Assembly (NCBI RefSeq): GCF_008017545.1
Contig: NZ_VRTZ01000002.1
Span: forward strand, 372,001-436,000
DNA: 64,000 bases
Direction of reading: 5' to 3'
Origin: Homoserinibacter sp. GY 40078
Lineage (GTDB): Bacteria > Actinomycetota > Actinomycetes > Actinomycetales > Microbacteriaceae
The notes beneath the pieces are model-generated. The model was given only the letters and a program-made list of their open reading frames with translations, searched no databases and was not told the origin of the DNA. Positions 16,814 through 25,252 of the stretch are shown here, piece by piece (the first letter of the stretch is position 1; each line of letters starts with the position of its first letter). The translations under genes were made by a program, and so were the position numbers.

Positions 16814-19107
16814 AGCGCAGCGTGAGCCTCGGGGTGCTCGTCGACGTCCTCCAGCTCTGGATCGCGATGGGCATCGCGGCCGTCATGCTGTGGCCGATCT
16901 ACCGCTCCGACAGCTTCGTCGTGCTCGCCGCGATCGCGATCGCCCTCGGGACGCTGATCGCACTCGCGGGAGCGGCATTCCGCTGGCCGGGCTGGATCGT
17001 CTTCCTCGTCACCGTTGCCGCGTTCGCGCTCGTCGGGGTCCCCCTCGCCGTCCCCGGTGAGGCGGTTGCCGGGCTGCTCCCCAGCGTCGACGGGCTGGTC
17101 GACCTGTTCAGCTCGGTCGCCCTCGGCTGGAAGCAGCTGCTCACGATCACCTTGCCGGTGGGCGACTACCAGGCTCTCCTCGTGCCCGCGCTCGTGCTGC
17201 TGCTCGGCGGCACGGTCGTGGCGGGCTCCATCGCGTTCCGCTCGAGCCGGGGCGAGCTGGCAGTGATCCCCCCGGTCGTGGTGTTCCTCACCGGCATCGT
17301 CTTCGGTCCGTCCGAGGCATTCTGGCCGATCCCGCTCGGCCTCGGGATGCTCGTCGCCTGCCTCGTGTGGGTCGCATCGTGGCGTTGGCGGCGGCGCCGG
17401 GCAGCGTCGCGCCGATTCGCCCGCGCGACCGGCACCCGCGAGCGCCGCGGGCGAGGTCAACTGCGCACCGTTCTCGGGGCTCTCCTGATCGTTGCGGTCG
17501 CTGGAGCGGGCGCCGCCTCCGCCGCGATCGCCGCCGCCCCCACGGGCGAGCGCGACGTTCTCCGCAACGCCGTGCCGCAGCCGTTCGACCCCCGCGACTA
17601 CGCGAGCCCGCTCTCCTCGTTCCGCAGCTACCTGCGCGAGGGGGAGGCCGACCGCACGATGCTGACCGTCGAGGGACTCCCCGAGGGCGCCCTCCTCCGG
17701 ATCGCCACGCTCGATACCTACGACGGCGTCGTCTATTCCGTCGGATCCGCCACCGTCGACTCTGCGTCGGGCACCTTCGTGCGGCTGCCTTCGGCGATCG
17801 ACCGCAGCTCCGTCTCGGGGCGTCGTGTGCAGCTGACGATCTCGGTCGACGGGTATTCGGGCGTGTGGGTGCCGACGGTCGGCCTCCTCGAACAGATCGA
17901 CTTCCGCGGCGACGACGCCGCGAGCCTGGAGGATGGCTTCGCCTTCAACGAGACCAGCGGGACGGCCGCAGATCTGGCGGGCCTCCACGCTGGCGACGTT
18001 TACCGCCTCGACGCCGTGATCCCTCAGCAGCCGTCGAGCGGCGACCTCATCGACGCGGTGCCCGGGTCGGCGGTGGTTCCGCGCATCGCGGAGGTGCCCG
18101 ACGACCTCACCTCCGCTCTCGAGCGCTACACGACCGGGGTCGACGGGGCGGGTGGGCAGCTCGTCGCCGCCATCGATGGGATGCGCGCCGAGGGGTACAT
18201 CAGCCACGGAATCGGCGAAGACGAGCCCGCGAGCCGATCCGGTCACTCGCTCGACCGTATCGGCGAACTGTTCAGCACACCGCTCATGATCGGCGACGCC
18301 GAGCAGTACGCGGTCGCCGCGGCGCTCATGGCCGATCAGTTGGGCTTCCCCGCTCGTGTGGTGATGGGATTCGTACCGCAGACCACCGAGTCCGGTGCGG
18401 TCGAGGTGCTCGGATCGGACATCTCGGCATGGATCGAGGTCGACACCGCCCAGTACGGGTGGGTTGCGATCAATCCCGTTCCCGAGACGCGCCCCATCCC
18501 GGAGGAGGAGCCGGAGGACCCGACGCCCGTATCTCGTCCTGAGTCGATCGTCCCGCCCCCGGCCGATCGGCCCGATCCGCGTGAGGACCAGACCGATCCC
18601 GACACGACGGCCGAGGATCCGGTGGCCCCCGATCAGACGCTCGAGGTGCTGCTGCAGGCGCTGCGCATCGCGGGCATCTCGCTGCTCGCGGTCGCCATCG
18701 CGCTGTCGCCCTTCCTCCTCGTCGTCGCGGCGAAGGCTCGACGCCGCTACCTGAGGCGCACGGCACCGACCGCGCTCGGGCGCATCCGCGGCGGATGGGA
18801 CGAGTTCGCGGACCTCGTATTGGATCACGGGCTGCAGGTCCCGATCGCCGCAACGCGCACGGAGGTCGCGGCGGTGGTCGGCACCCTCCCATCGCGCGTG
18901 CTCGCAGCCGTAGTCGACCGGGCCGTGTTCGCCCCGGGCGCCCCTGCGGAGGCCGACGCCGATCGCGTCTGGCTGGCGGTAGGGGAGCTGCGCGGATCGC
19001 TCGACGCTCCCCGCACGCGTCGCGAACGTCTGCGTGCGCGGATCTCGCTGCGCTCGCTCGGAGGCGGGGTGCGGCAGTTGCTCCGTCGGCCGGGGAGGCG
19101 ATCGTGA
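16810..19107 (+). CDS. Transglutaminase-fold membrane protein, apparently catalytically dead
   Basis: A 765-residue protein with about six N-terminal membrane helices (residues 8-250), an extracytoplasmic region with the transglutaminase-core fold (about 290-560), a Pro/Glu-rich linker, one further membrane helix (about 620-645) and a basic cytoplasmic tail. This is the architecture of the TgpA/YebA-like partner of MoxR-DUF58. The triad normally read as G-D-C-E-Q, H-A-W-x-E and W-x-x-x-D-P is here GDAEQYA (Ala497), ISAWIEV (Ser539) and WVAINPVP (Asn555), so all three catalytic residues are replaced while the surrounding fold motifs remain. It overlaps its neighbours on both sides by 4 bases. 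I infer a structural or peptide-binding role rather than protease or transglutaminase activity. Confidence 0.85.
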   Translation: MKRSVSLGVLVDVLQLWIAMGIAAVMLWPIYRSDSFVVLAAIAIALGTLIALAGAAFRWPGWIVFLVTVAAFALVGVPLAVPGEAVAGLLPSVDGLVDLFSSVALGWKQLLTITLPVGDYQALLVPALVLLLGGTVVAGSIAFRSSRGELAVIPPVVVFLTGIVFGPSEAFWPIPLGLGMLVACLVWVASWRWRRRRAASRRFARATGTRERRGRGQLRTVLGALLIVAVAGAGAASAAIAAAPTGERDVLRNAVPQPFDPRDYASPLSSFRSYLREGEADRTMLTVEGLPEGALLRIATLDTYDGVVYSVGSATVDSASGTFVRLPSAIDRSSVSGRRVQLTISVDGYSGVWVPTVGLLEQIDFRGDDAASLEDGFAFNETSGTAADLAGLHAGDVYRLDAVIPQQPSSGDLIDAVPGSAVVPRIAEVPDDLTSALERYTTGVDGAGGQLVAAIDGMRAEGYISHGIGEDEPASRSGHSLDRIGELFSTPLMIGDAEQYAVAAALMADQLGFPARVVMGFVPQTTESGAVEVLGSDISAWIEVDTAQYGWVAINPVPETRPIPEEEPEDPTPVSRPESIVPPPADRPDPREDQTDPDTTAEDPVAPDQTLEVLLQALRIAGISLLAVAIALSPFLLVVAAKARRRYLRRTAPTALGRIRGGWDEFADLVLDHGLQVPIAATRTEVAAVVGTLPSRVLAAVVDRAVFAPGAPAEADADRVWLAVGELRGSLDAPRTRRERLRARISLRSLGGGVRQLLRRPGRRS

Positions 19108-19937
19108 ACTGTCGATACTGCGGCACGAGCCTGCCCGTGGGGGCCCTGTTCTGCGTCGAGTGCGGCCGCTCCATCGCGGAGGCTCCCGCGGCGATCCCGT
19201 CTGTTCCTCCGGTTCCGTCTGCGCCGTCCGTCCCACCGGTCCCGGCGCCGCCTGACCCGCACGGAGGGTCGATCCACTGCGCCCAGTGCGGCGCGCTCGT
19301 CGGCTCGGACGAGATCTTCTGCGGCGAGTGCGGCTTCGTGCTGCGCCCGATCACGGGGATTGTGGGGGCCTCGTCGATCGACGTTCCGGAAGCGAGCCCT
19401 GAGACGGCGCCGGAGACGGGGCGAGAGTTCGAGATGTCCGAGCCCGAGCCCGAGCCCGAGCCGGAGCCGGAACCGGAACCGGAGCCGGAACCGGAACCCG
19501 AACCGGAGCCGAATCCCGAGCCGGTGGTCGACCGGGTATCGTCCCCGATCCCATCCGCACCCGCGATGGAGGACGTGGAGGCGACCAGGATGGTCGCTCG
19601 CGCACCTGCGGGAGAGCGCTACGTGCTGCAGTTCAGCACGGGCGAGAGCATCGTCGTCACCGGGAGCGGTTTGGTCGGGCGCAACCCCTCCGCCGAACCC
19701 GGCGAGTACGTCGACGAGTTGATCCCGATCTTCGATGTGGGCAAGTCGGTTTCGAAGACCCACGCGGAATTCGGCCAGGAGTCGGGCAGGTTCTGGATCG
19801 CCGATCGGTACTCGACGAACGGCACGGTCGTGCGCAGCCCTGGCGAGGCTCCTGTGCGTTGCCAACCCGGCCGTCGATACATGATCGGCCGCGGTACCCG
19901 GGTCGAGATCGGGGAGCAGTTCTTCATCGTGAGCTGA
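19104..19937 (+). CDS. Double zinc-ribbon and FHA domain protein
   Basis: A 277-residue cytoplasmic protein starting at a GTG that overlaps the preceding stop. Two zinc ribbons open it (CRYC at 3-6 with CVEC at 17-20; CAQC at 59-62 with CGEC at 73-76). A Glu-Pro repeat of about 28 residues (113-140) forms a stiff acidic spacer, and a C-terminal FHA domain (about 173-277) follows. The FHA domain has canonical phosphothreonine-binding residues: GLVGRNP, SVSKTHAEF and DRYSTNGTVV. Compared with the first FHA protein of the locus it is the more canonical reader. It probably docks a phosphorylated component near the EccC-like ATPase encoded next. The partner is not known. Confidence 0.85.
   Translation: MNCRYCGTSLPVGALFCVECGRSIAEAPAAIPSVPPVPSAPSVPPVPAPPDPHGGSIHCAQCGALVGSDEIFCGECGFVLRPITGIVGASSIDVPEASPETAPETGREFEMSEPEPEPEPEPEPEPEPEPEPEPEPNPEPVVDRVSSPIPSAPAMEDVEATRMVARAPAGERYVLQFSTGESIVVTGSGLVGRNPSAEPGEYVDELIPIFDVGKSVSKTHAEFGQESGRFWIADRYSTNGTVVRSPGEAPVRCQPGRRYMIGRGTRVEIGEQFFIVS
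19440..19523 (+). repeat. In-gene Glu-Pro hexanucleotide repeat
   Basis: Twelve consecutive GAG/GAA-CCG/CCC pairs plus one AAT-CCC and one more GAG-CCG encode (EP)12-NP-EP in the zinc-ribbon/FHA protein. Codons alternate between synonyms, so the DNA repeat is imperfect while the peptide repeat is exact, which suggests selection on the protein. Confidence 0.8.
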
Positions 19938-19964
19938 TCCCTCAGGGGGCGCTCATCGTCCACG

Positions 19965-22730
19965 TTGTCCACGGGTCCGTGTCCCGTGACCGGATCACGA
20001 TTCGGGGACCGCTTCGATCGGAGGATGCGACCACCAACGGAACGACTGACGCTGCCGGTCTTGCCCGACCCGCCACGGCGACCGGGGATCCCGTTGGTCG
20101 CGACCGGAGCACCCGTGGTGATGGCCCTGGTCATGTGGGTGTTGACCTCATCTCCGTTCGCGCTGATGTTCGCCGTTCTCGGCCCGGTCGTCGCGCTCGC
20201 GTCGCTCGTCGACGGGCGACGCTCGGCACGGCGGGAACGTCAGCGCCAGATCACGGAGACGGCGACGAGGCTCGACGAACTGCGAGAACGGATTCTGGGT
20301 CGCGAGAACCGGCTGCGTCAGGAGCTCGTGTCGCGTGTTCCCGACGCACATACGCTCGTTGCCGGGGAGATCCGCGAGGTCGTGGATGGCTGGCTGCTCG
20401 GCTGGGGGCGGCTGCCCTCGGGGATCGAGTTGGTCTCGGAGGGCGCCGTCGACATTCCGCAGCTCGGTGCCGGGGTGTCGGCAGTTCGGCAGGCGGCTGC
20501 GACCGTCTCCGGGGCGCCCGTTGTCGTGCCCGTGGGGTCCGAGGTCGGGGTCGAATCGCCGTCGATCCGGGCTGCGCTCGCCAGGTCATTGGTAATCCAA
20601 GCGGCGGCCGCATGCGCGCCGGGAACCGCGGTGGTGACGGTTCCGCCGGGAGAGGACTGGGCACTCGAACTGCCACATCGGGTTCAGACCGGGGACCACT
20701 GGGCTGTGACGACAGACGCGCGGCGCCTCGTGCGGGTCGCGGCGGACGACGCTCTCCGCCTTCGGGTGCGGATCGACACGGACGCACCGATCCCCGTGCT
20801 CGCACACGTTCCTGAAGAGCTGCCTCTGGATCGTCCCGCCTTGCTCGGGTCCGCCACAGCGCTGCACCTCGCGCGCCGACTCGCACATCGGGCTCATCAG
20901 GCCGGGTGGCGATCCGACGCCGCGCTTCCCGGGCGGGTCTCGTTCTCGAGTGTCGTCGAGATGGGGGTCGGGCCGCGGGTCGCGTTGGGTATGGACCCGG
21001 ACGGCGCCCAATTCGTCGATCTGACCACCGAGGGGCCCCACGCGCTGGTCGCCGGGACGACGGGTTCCGGCAAGAGCGAACTGCTGGTCACCTGGGTGCT
21101 GGCCCTCGCGGCGGCGTCCTCACCGGCGGAGCTTTCGATCCTCCTCATCGACTTCAAAGGGGGCGCGACATTCGCGCCGCTCGCCGCTCTGCCGCACGTC
21201 GTGGGGGTCGTGGACGATCTCGATGAGAGGGCGGCCGCTCGCGCCGTCGCCAGTCTGAGGGCCGAAATGCGGCGTCGGGAACGCGTACTCGCCGAGCGCG
21301 GTGCGCGCTCGATCGCGGAACTTCCCTCCGAGGCTCTGCCCCGGCTCGTGGTGGTGATCGACGAGTTCGCAGCACTCATGTCGCTCGACCCGGGTGCCGA
21401 GCCCGTGCTCGCCGATCTCGCCGCGCGGGGACGCTCCCTCGGCATGCATCTCGTTCTCTGCACGCAGCGGCCGGCGGGTGTCGTCCGGGATGCGGTGCTC
21501 GCGAACGTCACCGTGCGGATCTGCCTGCGCGTGCTCGATCCAGCGGACAGTCGGGCGGTCATCGGCACCGCTCTCGCGGCGGAGCTGCCCGCCGATTCCC
21601 GCGGGCGGGCGGTGCTCGGTCAGGGCGGCGATGCACGCCGATTCCAGGTGGCCCTCGCGGATCAGGACGACGTTGCCGCGGTGATCCGGCGATGGTCCGA
21701 CCACCCGAGACCCGAGGCGCGACCGTGGCTCGATCCTCTTCCCGCAGTGCTCCCTCGCAGTTCCCTTCCCGGACCAGAGCAACCCGGGGGAATCGTCGTG
21801 GGGATGAGCGACCTTCCTCACGAGCAACGGCGAGCACCGCTCGAGCTCGATCCCTGGTCGGGTGGCCTGCTCGTACTCGGAGGTGCCGCTTCGGGGCGCA
21901 CGGCGGCGCTCTGCACCGTTGCGGAGGCGGCGGAAGCCGCGAACGCCGAGATCCGATGGGTGCCGGGCGATCCTGCCGAGCTCTGGCACGCGCTCTCGAG
22001 CCCGCAATCTGGGCGTGTGCTCGTCGTTGCGGACGACGTGGATCGCACACTCGCGCTCGCCGAAACCGACACCCGTGATGACCTCATCGATCTGATCCGG
22101 GCAGCGGCACGCGACTCCCGACGCAGCGGTCTCGCGATCGCTGCGAGCGCGCGGGGTGTGGGAACGGTTCTTTCGGGCGTGCATTCCGCGTTCGAGGCAC
22201 GGATCCTCTTGCGGATGCCGAGCCGTGACGAGCATCTGCTCGCGGGTGGAGGGCACCTCGATCATCGCCCGGATCGGAGGCCGGGATCGACCGTGTGGAG
22301 CGGTGCCGAGTCGCAGCTCGCGATACCCGACGGCCCTCCGCCGACGCCCTGGAGGTTCGATCTGCCCGAGCTGCACCTTCGCGAACTCGCATCCGGGCGA
22401 TGGGGCATCGTCGCCTCTCATCCGGCGGAGGTCGCCGATGCCCTGCGCACACTGGGCATCGGCGTCTGCAGTGTCGAGGCACACCCGCCAGGGGAGCTGG
22501 GCAGCTCAGGGCTCGGGGTCCTGCTCGGCGACCCGGATCAGTGGCTCGGCGCGTTCGGCGCTCTCGGCGCGATCCGGCGAAGCGGGCGGATGCTGATGCT
22601 CGGCTGCGCTTCGTCCGATCATCGGGCCCTCACGCGATCGCGCGCGCCCCTCCCGCCGCTCGGCGGCATCGACGAGGGATGGCTCGTCACCGAGGGCCGC
22701 ACCCTCCGTGTCCGGGTGCGTCGCGCGTGA
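19965..22730 (+). CDS. EccC/FtsK-SpoIIIE-like membrane ATPase
   Basis: A 921-residue ATPase with two hydrophobic helices near the N-terminus (about 43-60 and 64-83), a coiled stretch with a forkhead-like intermediate region, and a complete FtsK/SpoIIIE domain: Walker A GTTGSGKSELL at about 364, LIDFKGGATFAPL and Walker B RLVVVIDEFAAL at about 460. A second, degenerate ATPase domain has GGAASGRTAAL at about 640 instead of a proper P-loop and ends with VADDVDRT. Two helices followed by serial FtsK domains is the plan of type VII secretion motors (EccC/YukB), not of FtsK, which has four helices and a gamma domain. The TTG start is uncertain; GTG 19986 or ATG 20025 are alternatives. No WXG100 substrate gene is adjacent. 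It may drive export for this locus. Confidence 0.8.
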   Translation: MSTGPCPVTGSRFGDRFDRRMRPPTERLTLPVLPDPPRRPGIPLVATGAPVVMALVMWVLTSSPFALMFAVLGPVVALASLVDGRRSARRERQRQITETATRLDELRERILGRENRLRQELVSRVPDAHTLVAGEIREVVDGWLLGWGRLPSGIELVSEGAVDIPQLGAGVSAVRQAAATVSGAPVVVPVGSEVGVESPSIRAALARSLVIQAAAACAPGTAVVTVPPGEDWALELPHRVQTGDHWAVTTDARRLVRVAADDALRLRVRIDTDAPIPVLAHVPEELPLDRPALLGSATALHLARRLAHRAHQAGWRSDAALPGRVSFSSVVEMGVGPRVALGMDPDGAQFVDLTTEGPHALVAGTTGSGKSELLVTWVLALAAASSPAELSILLIDFKGGATFAPLAALPHVVGVVDDLDERAAARAVASLRAEMRRRERVLAERGARSIAELPSEALPRLVVVIDEFAALMSLDPGAEPVLADLAARGRSLGMHLVLCTQRPAGVVRDAVLANVTVRICLRVLDPADSRAVIGTALAAELPADSRGRAVLGQGGDARRFQVALADQDDVAAVIRRWSDHPRPEARPWLDPLPAVLPRSSLPGPEQPGGIVVGMSDLPHEQRRAPLELDPWSGGLLVLGGAASGRTAALCTVAEAAEAANAEIRWVPGDPAELWHALSSPQSGRVLVVADDVDRTLALAETDTRDDLIDLIRAAARDSRRSGLAIAASARGVGTVLSGVHSAFEARILLRMPSRDEHLLAGGGHLDHRPDRRPGSTVWSGAESQLAIPDGPPPTPWRFDLPELHLRELASGRWGIVASHPAEVADALRTLGIGVCSVEAHPPGELGSSGLGVLLGDPDQWLGAFGALGAIRRSGRMLMLGCASSDHRALTRSRAPLPPLGGIDEGWLVTEGRTLRVRVRRA

Positions 22731-22741
22731 ACCGCGGGTAC

Positions 22742-23857
22742 TCAGGCGAGACCGAGCTGCGGCTCCTCCGCGACGAGCCCGTGCGCGGCGGCAACCGCCG
22801 GATTCACCACGTGACCCGCATGCACGTTGAGCCCTCGCGCGAGAGCAGGATCGGTGCGGAGTGCTTCGCGCCATCCCGCGTTCGCGATCGCGCGTACATA
22901 GGGCAAGGTCGCATTCGTCAGGGCGTACGTCGAAGTGTTGGCGACCGCCCCCGGCATGTTCGCCACGCAATAGAAGAGCGAGTCGTGCACCGAGAACGTG
23001 GGGTCGGCGTGCGTCGTCGGTCGCGAGTCCTCGAAGCACCCACCCTGATCGATCGCGATGTCGACCAGCACGCTGCCCGGGCGCATCCGCGCGACGAGAG
23101 CGTTCGTGACGAGTTTCGGGGCCTTGGCGCCCGGCACGAGCACCGACCCGATCACGAGATCCGCATCGAGCACCGCCCGTTCGATCTCGAGGCTGTTCGA
23201 AGCGATCGTGCGCACCCGTCCGGCGTAATGGGCGTCGATCTCGCGCAGGCGCGGGATGTTGGTGTCGAGTACCGTCACCTGCGCCCCGAGACCCACCGCG
23301 ACCGCGACGGCGTTGGTTCCCGCAACTCCGCCTCCGAGAACCACGACGTGCGCGGGCCGAGTCCCGGGCACACCGGGCACGAGCAGCCCCGGCCCTCCCT
23401 GCGGCCGCATCATCACGTTCGCGCCCACGATGGGAGCGAGCCTCCCGGCCACCTCGCTCATCGGAGCGAGAAGCGGCAGAGCCCCGGAGGCGAGCTGGAC
23501 CGTCTCGTACGCGATCGCCGTCACCCCGCGCCCGACGAGCTCACGCGTGAGTTCCGGCTCTGCCGCGAGATGCAGGTACGTGAACAGCACGAGTCCGTCC
23601 CGGAAGCGTGCGAACTCCGACGGGATCGGCTCCTTGACCTTGAGGACGAGATCCGCTTCGCCCCAGGCGGTGTCGGCATCCGGAACGATGCGGGCGCCCG
23701 CCGCGCGGTAGTCGTCGTCGGCGATCGACGAGCCGTTGCCCGCGCCGGCCTGCACGAGCACCTCGTGACCGTGGACGGCGAGATCGTGCACGCCGGACGG
23801 AGTGATCGCAACACGGAACTCGTTGTTCTTGAGTTCGCTGGGCACGCCCACCTTCAT
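22742..23857 (-). CDS. ald: Alanine dehydrogenase
   Basis: A 371-residue NAD-dependent L-alanine dehydrogenase, which interconverts L-alanine and pyruvate plus ammonia. The start MKVGVPSELKNNEFRVAITP, the substrate-contact stretch VLFTYLHLAAEPELT, the Rossmann motif VVVLGGGVAGTNAVAVAVGLG and the region SLFYCVANMPGAV are all typical, and the length equals that of mycobacterial Ald. ATG 23857 is preferred over the in-frame GTG at 23863 because TATGGT sits 6 bases upstream of it, matching the leaderless pattern. It converges on the EccC-like gene (11 bases between stops) and diverges from the polyamine transporter. Alanine formed by pyruvate-dependent transaminases could be recycled by this enzyme. 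Confidence 0.96.
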   Translation of the reverse strand: MKVGVPSELKNNEFRVAITPSGVHDLAVHGHEVLVQAGAGNGSSIADDDYRAAGARIVPDADTAWGEADLVLKVKEPIPSEFARFRDGLVLFTYLHLAAEPELTRELVGRGVTAIAYETVQLASGALPLLAPMSEVAGRLAPIVGANVMMRPQGGPGLLVPGVPGTRPAHVVVLGGGVAGTNAVAVAVGLGAQVTVLDTNIPRLREIDAHYAGRVRTIASNSLEIERAVLDADLVIGSVLVPGAKAPKLVTNALVARMRPGSVLVDIAIDQGGCFEDSRPTTHADPTFSVHDSLFYCVANMPGAVANTSTYALTNATLPYVRAIANAGWREALRTDPALARGLNVHAGHVVNPAVAAAHGLVAEEPQLGLA

Positions 23858-23863
23858 GCGCAC

Positions 23864-23869
23864 ACCATA
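23864..23869 (-). promoter_or_regulatory. -10 element of ald, leaderless
   Basis: TATGGT on the minus strand ends 6 bases before the ald ATG. It decides between the two in-frame starts of ald. Confidence 0.5.
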
Positions 23870-23888
23870 CGCGCCGTGACGCGTGAAT

Positions 23889-23929
23889 CCGAAGCAAAAT
23901 TCGGTTCAGGATGCTGATTTCGTGAAATC
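23889..23929. promoter_or_regulatory. Two inverted repeats in the ald/potD divergent region
   Basis: The 186-base gap between ald and potD is locally AT-richer than its surroundings. It holds CCGAA-N6-TTCGG (23889-23904) and GATTT-CGTG-AAATC (23916-23929), both perfect 5-bp arms with centres 26 bases apart. A TATGTT hexamer follows at 23930. The sites could bind an Lrp-type regulator controlling both genes. No regulator gene lies next to them, so the binding protein is unknown. Confidence 0.4.
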
Positions 23930-24043
23930 TATGTTTCCGGATGGACGCTTTTGCCCGTTTCCCTTCGCCGGGACCCCGACCATGTGCAAGTATCAACGCA
24001 CGGCGTCGCCGCCCGCGTTCAGCTAGCTGAAGGAGTCCTACCG

Positions 24044-25252
24044 ATGGCCCGGTCTCTTCCCGAAGATCCTCTGATCCGTCGACTCGTCGTCGAAGCGCGT
24101 CGCGCGCAGGTGAGTCGCCGCACCGTGCTCGGGGGTGCGGGCCTCGGCGCCGCGGCCCTCACACTTGCCGCGTGCTCCACAGGGGGCGACTCGAAGCCGA
24201 CCCCCGCGGCCGACGACTCCGCCAACGACCCGACCCTCACCTGGGCGAACTGGTCGCTATACCTCGACGAGGACGACGACGGCAACCACCCGACCCTCGA
24301 GCGGTTCATGGACGAGACGGGGATCACCGTCGACTACCGCGTCGATGTCGACGACAACAACTCGTACTACGCGAAGGTCAAGGACCAGCTCAAGCTCGGC
24401 CAGGACATCGGCGCCGACCTCGTCTGCCTCACCGACTGGATGGTGAGCCGCTGGATCCGTCTCGGATACACCCAGACCTTCACCGAGGCGAACATTCCCA
24501 ACAAGGCCAACCTCGAGCCGAACCTGCTCAACGTCGACTTCGACCCGGGTCGCACCCAGTCGCTCCCGTGGCAGGGCGGATTCGCCGGCATCTGCTGGAA
24601 CAAGGAGAAGGTCCCGGGCGGACTGCGCTCGGTGAGCGATCTGTGGGATCCCTCGCTCAAGGGCCGCGTCGGCGTGCTGAGCGAGATGCGCGACACTATC
24701 GGGCTCATCATGCTCGAGCAGGGCGTCGATATCTCGGGCGACTTCACCGACGACCAGTTCGGCGCCGCGATCGACGTCTTCCGTGAGCAGGTCGAGAGCG
24801 GACAGGTCCGCTACATCAAGGGCAACTCCTACATCGACGACCTCGCGAAAGAAGACACCCTCGCCGCGATCGTGTGGTCGGGCGACGTGACGACGCTCAA
24901 CTACGAGAACGGCGACCGCTGGGAGTTCGCGATCCCGGATGCGGGCGGCACGCTCTGGAACGACAACTTCATGATCCCCGTCGGATCGCCGCGCAAGACG
25001 AACGCCGAGAAGCTCATCAACTTCTACTACGACCCCGAGATCGCAGCCGAGGTTGCGGCATGGGTGAACTACATCACCCCGGTCGTGGGCGCGAAGGAGG
25101 CGGCCGAGGCGATCGACCCGGAGCTCGTCGACAACCAGCTGATCTTCCCCAACGAAGAGACGCTCTCGAAGGTCAAGGTGTTCCGCACGCTCTCCGCCGC
25201 CCAGGAGCAGAGCTACGGCGCCGAGTTCCAGTCGGTGCTGATCGGCGCCTGA
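24044..25252 (+). CDS. potD: Spermidine/putrescine ABC transporter, substrate-binding lipoprotein
   Basis: A 402-residue PotD/PotF-type solute-binding protein. The N-terminus carries a twin-arginine motif ([15 protein letters not shown]) followed by a lipobox (LAAC, Cys about 45), so it is likely folded before Tat export and then lipidated. The mature region begins LTWANWSLYLDED and contains the Asp/Trp-rich segments expected for polyamine binding. AAGGAG lies about 9 bases before the ATG at 24044; an in-frame upstream extension lacks support. The potA gene overlaps its stop by one base. It delivers polyamine to the PotB/PotC channel encoded downstream. Putrescine or spermidine preference cannot be told from sequence. 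Confidence 0.92.
   Translation: MARSLPEDPLIRRLVVEARRAQVSRRTVLGGAGLGAAALTLAACSTGGDSKPTPAADDSANDPTLTWANWSLYLDEDDDGNHPTLERFMDETGITVDYRVDVDDNNSYYAKVKDQLKLGQDIGADLVCLTDWMVSRWIRLGYTQTFTEANIPNKANLEPNLLNVDFDPGRTQSLPWQGGFAGICWNKEKVPGGLRSVSDLWDPSLKGRVGVLSEMRDTIGLIMLEQGVDISGDFTDDQFGAAIDVFREQVESGQVRYIKGNSYIDDLAKEDTLAAIVWSGDVTTLNYENGDRWEFAIPDAGGTLWNDNFMIPVGSPRKTNAEKLINFYYDPEIAAEVAAWVNYITPVVGAKEAAEAIDPELVDNQLIFPNEETLSKVKVFRTLSAAQEQSYGAEFQSVLIGA

Noticed and set aside
19965-22730. Calling the ATPase FtsK of chromosome segregation
   Set aside because: It has two rather than four N-terminal helices, no gamma DNA-binding domain, and a second degenerate ATPase domain.
5655-22730. Calling the locus a complete type VII (ESX) secretion system
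   Set aside because: No WXG100, EccB, EccD, EccE or mycosin gene is present; only the ATPase resembles that system.
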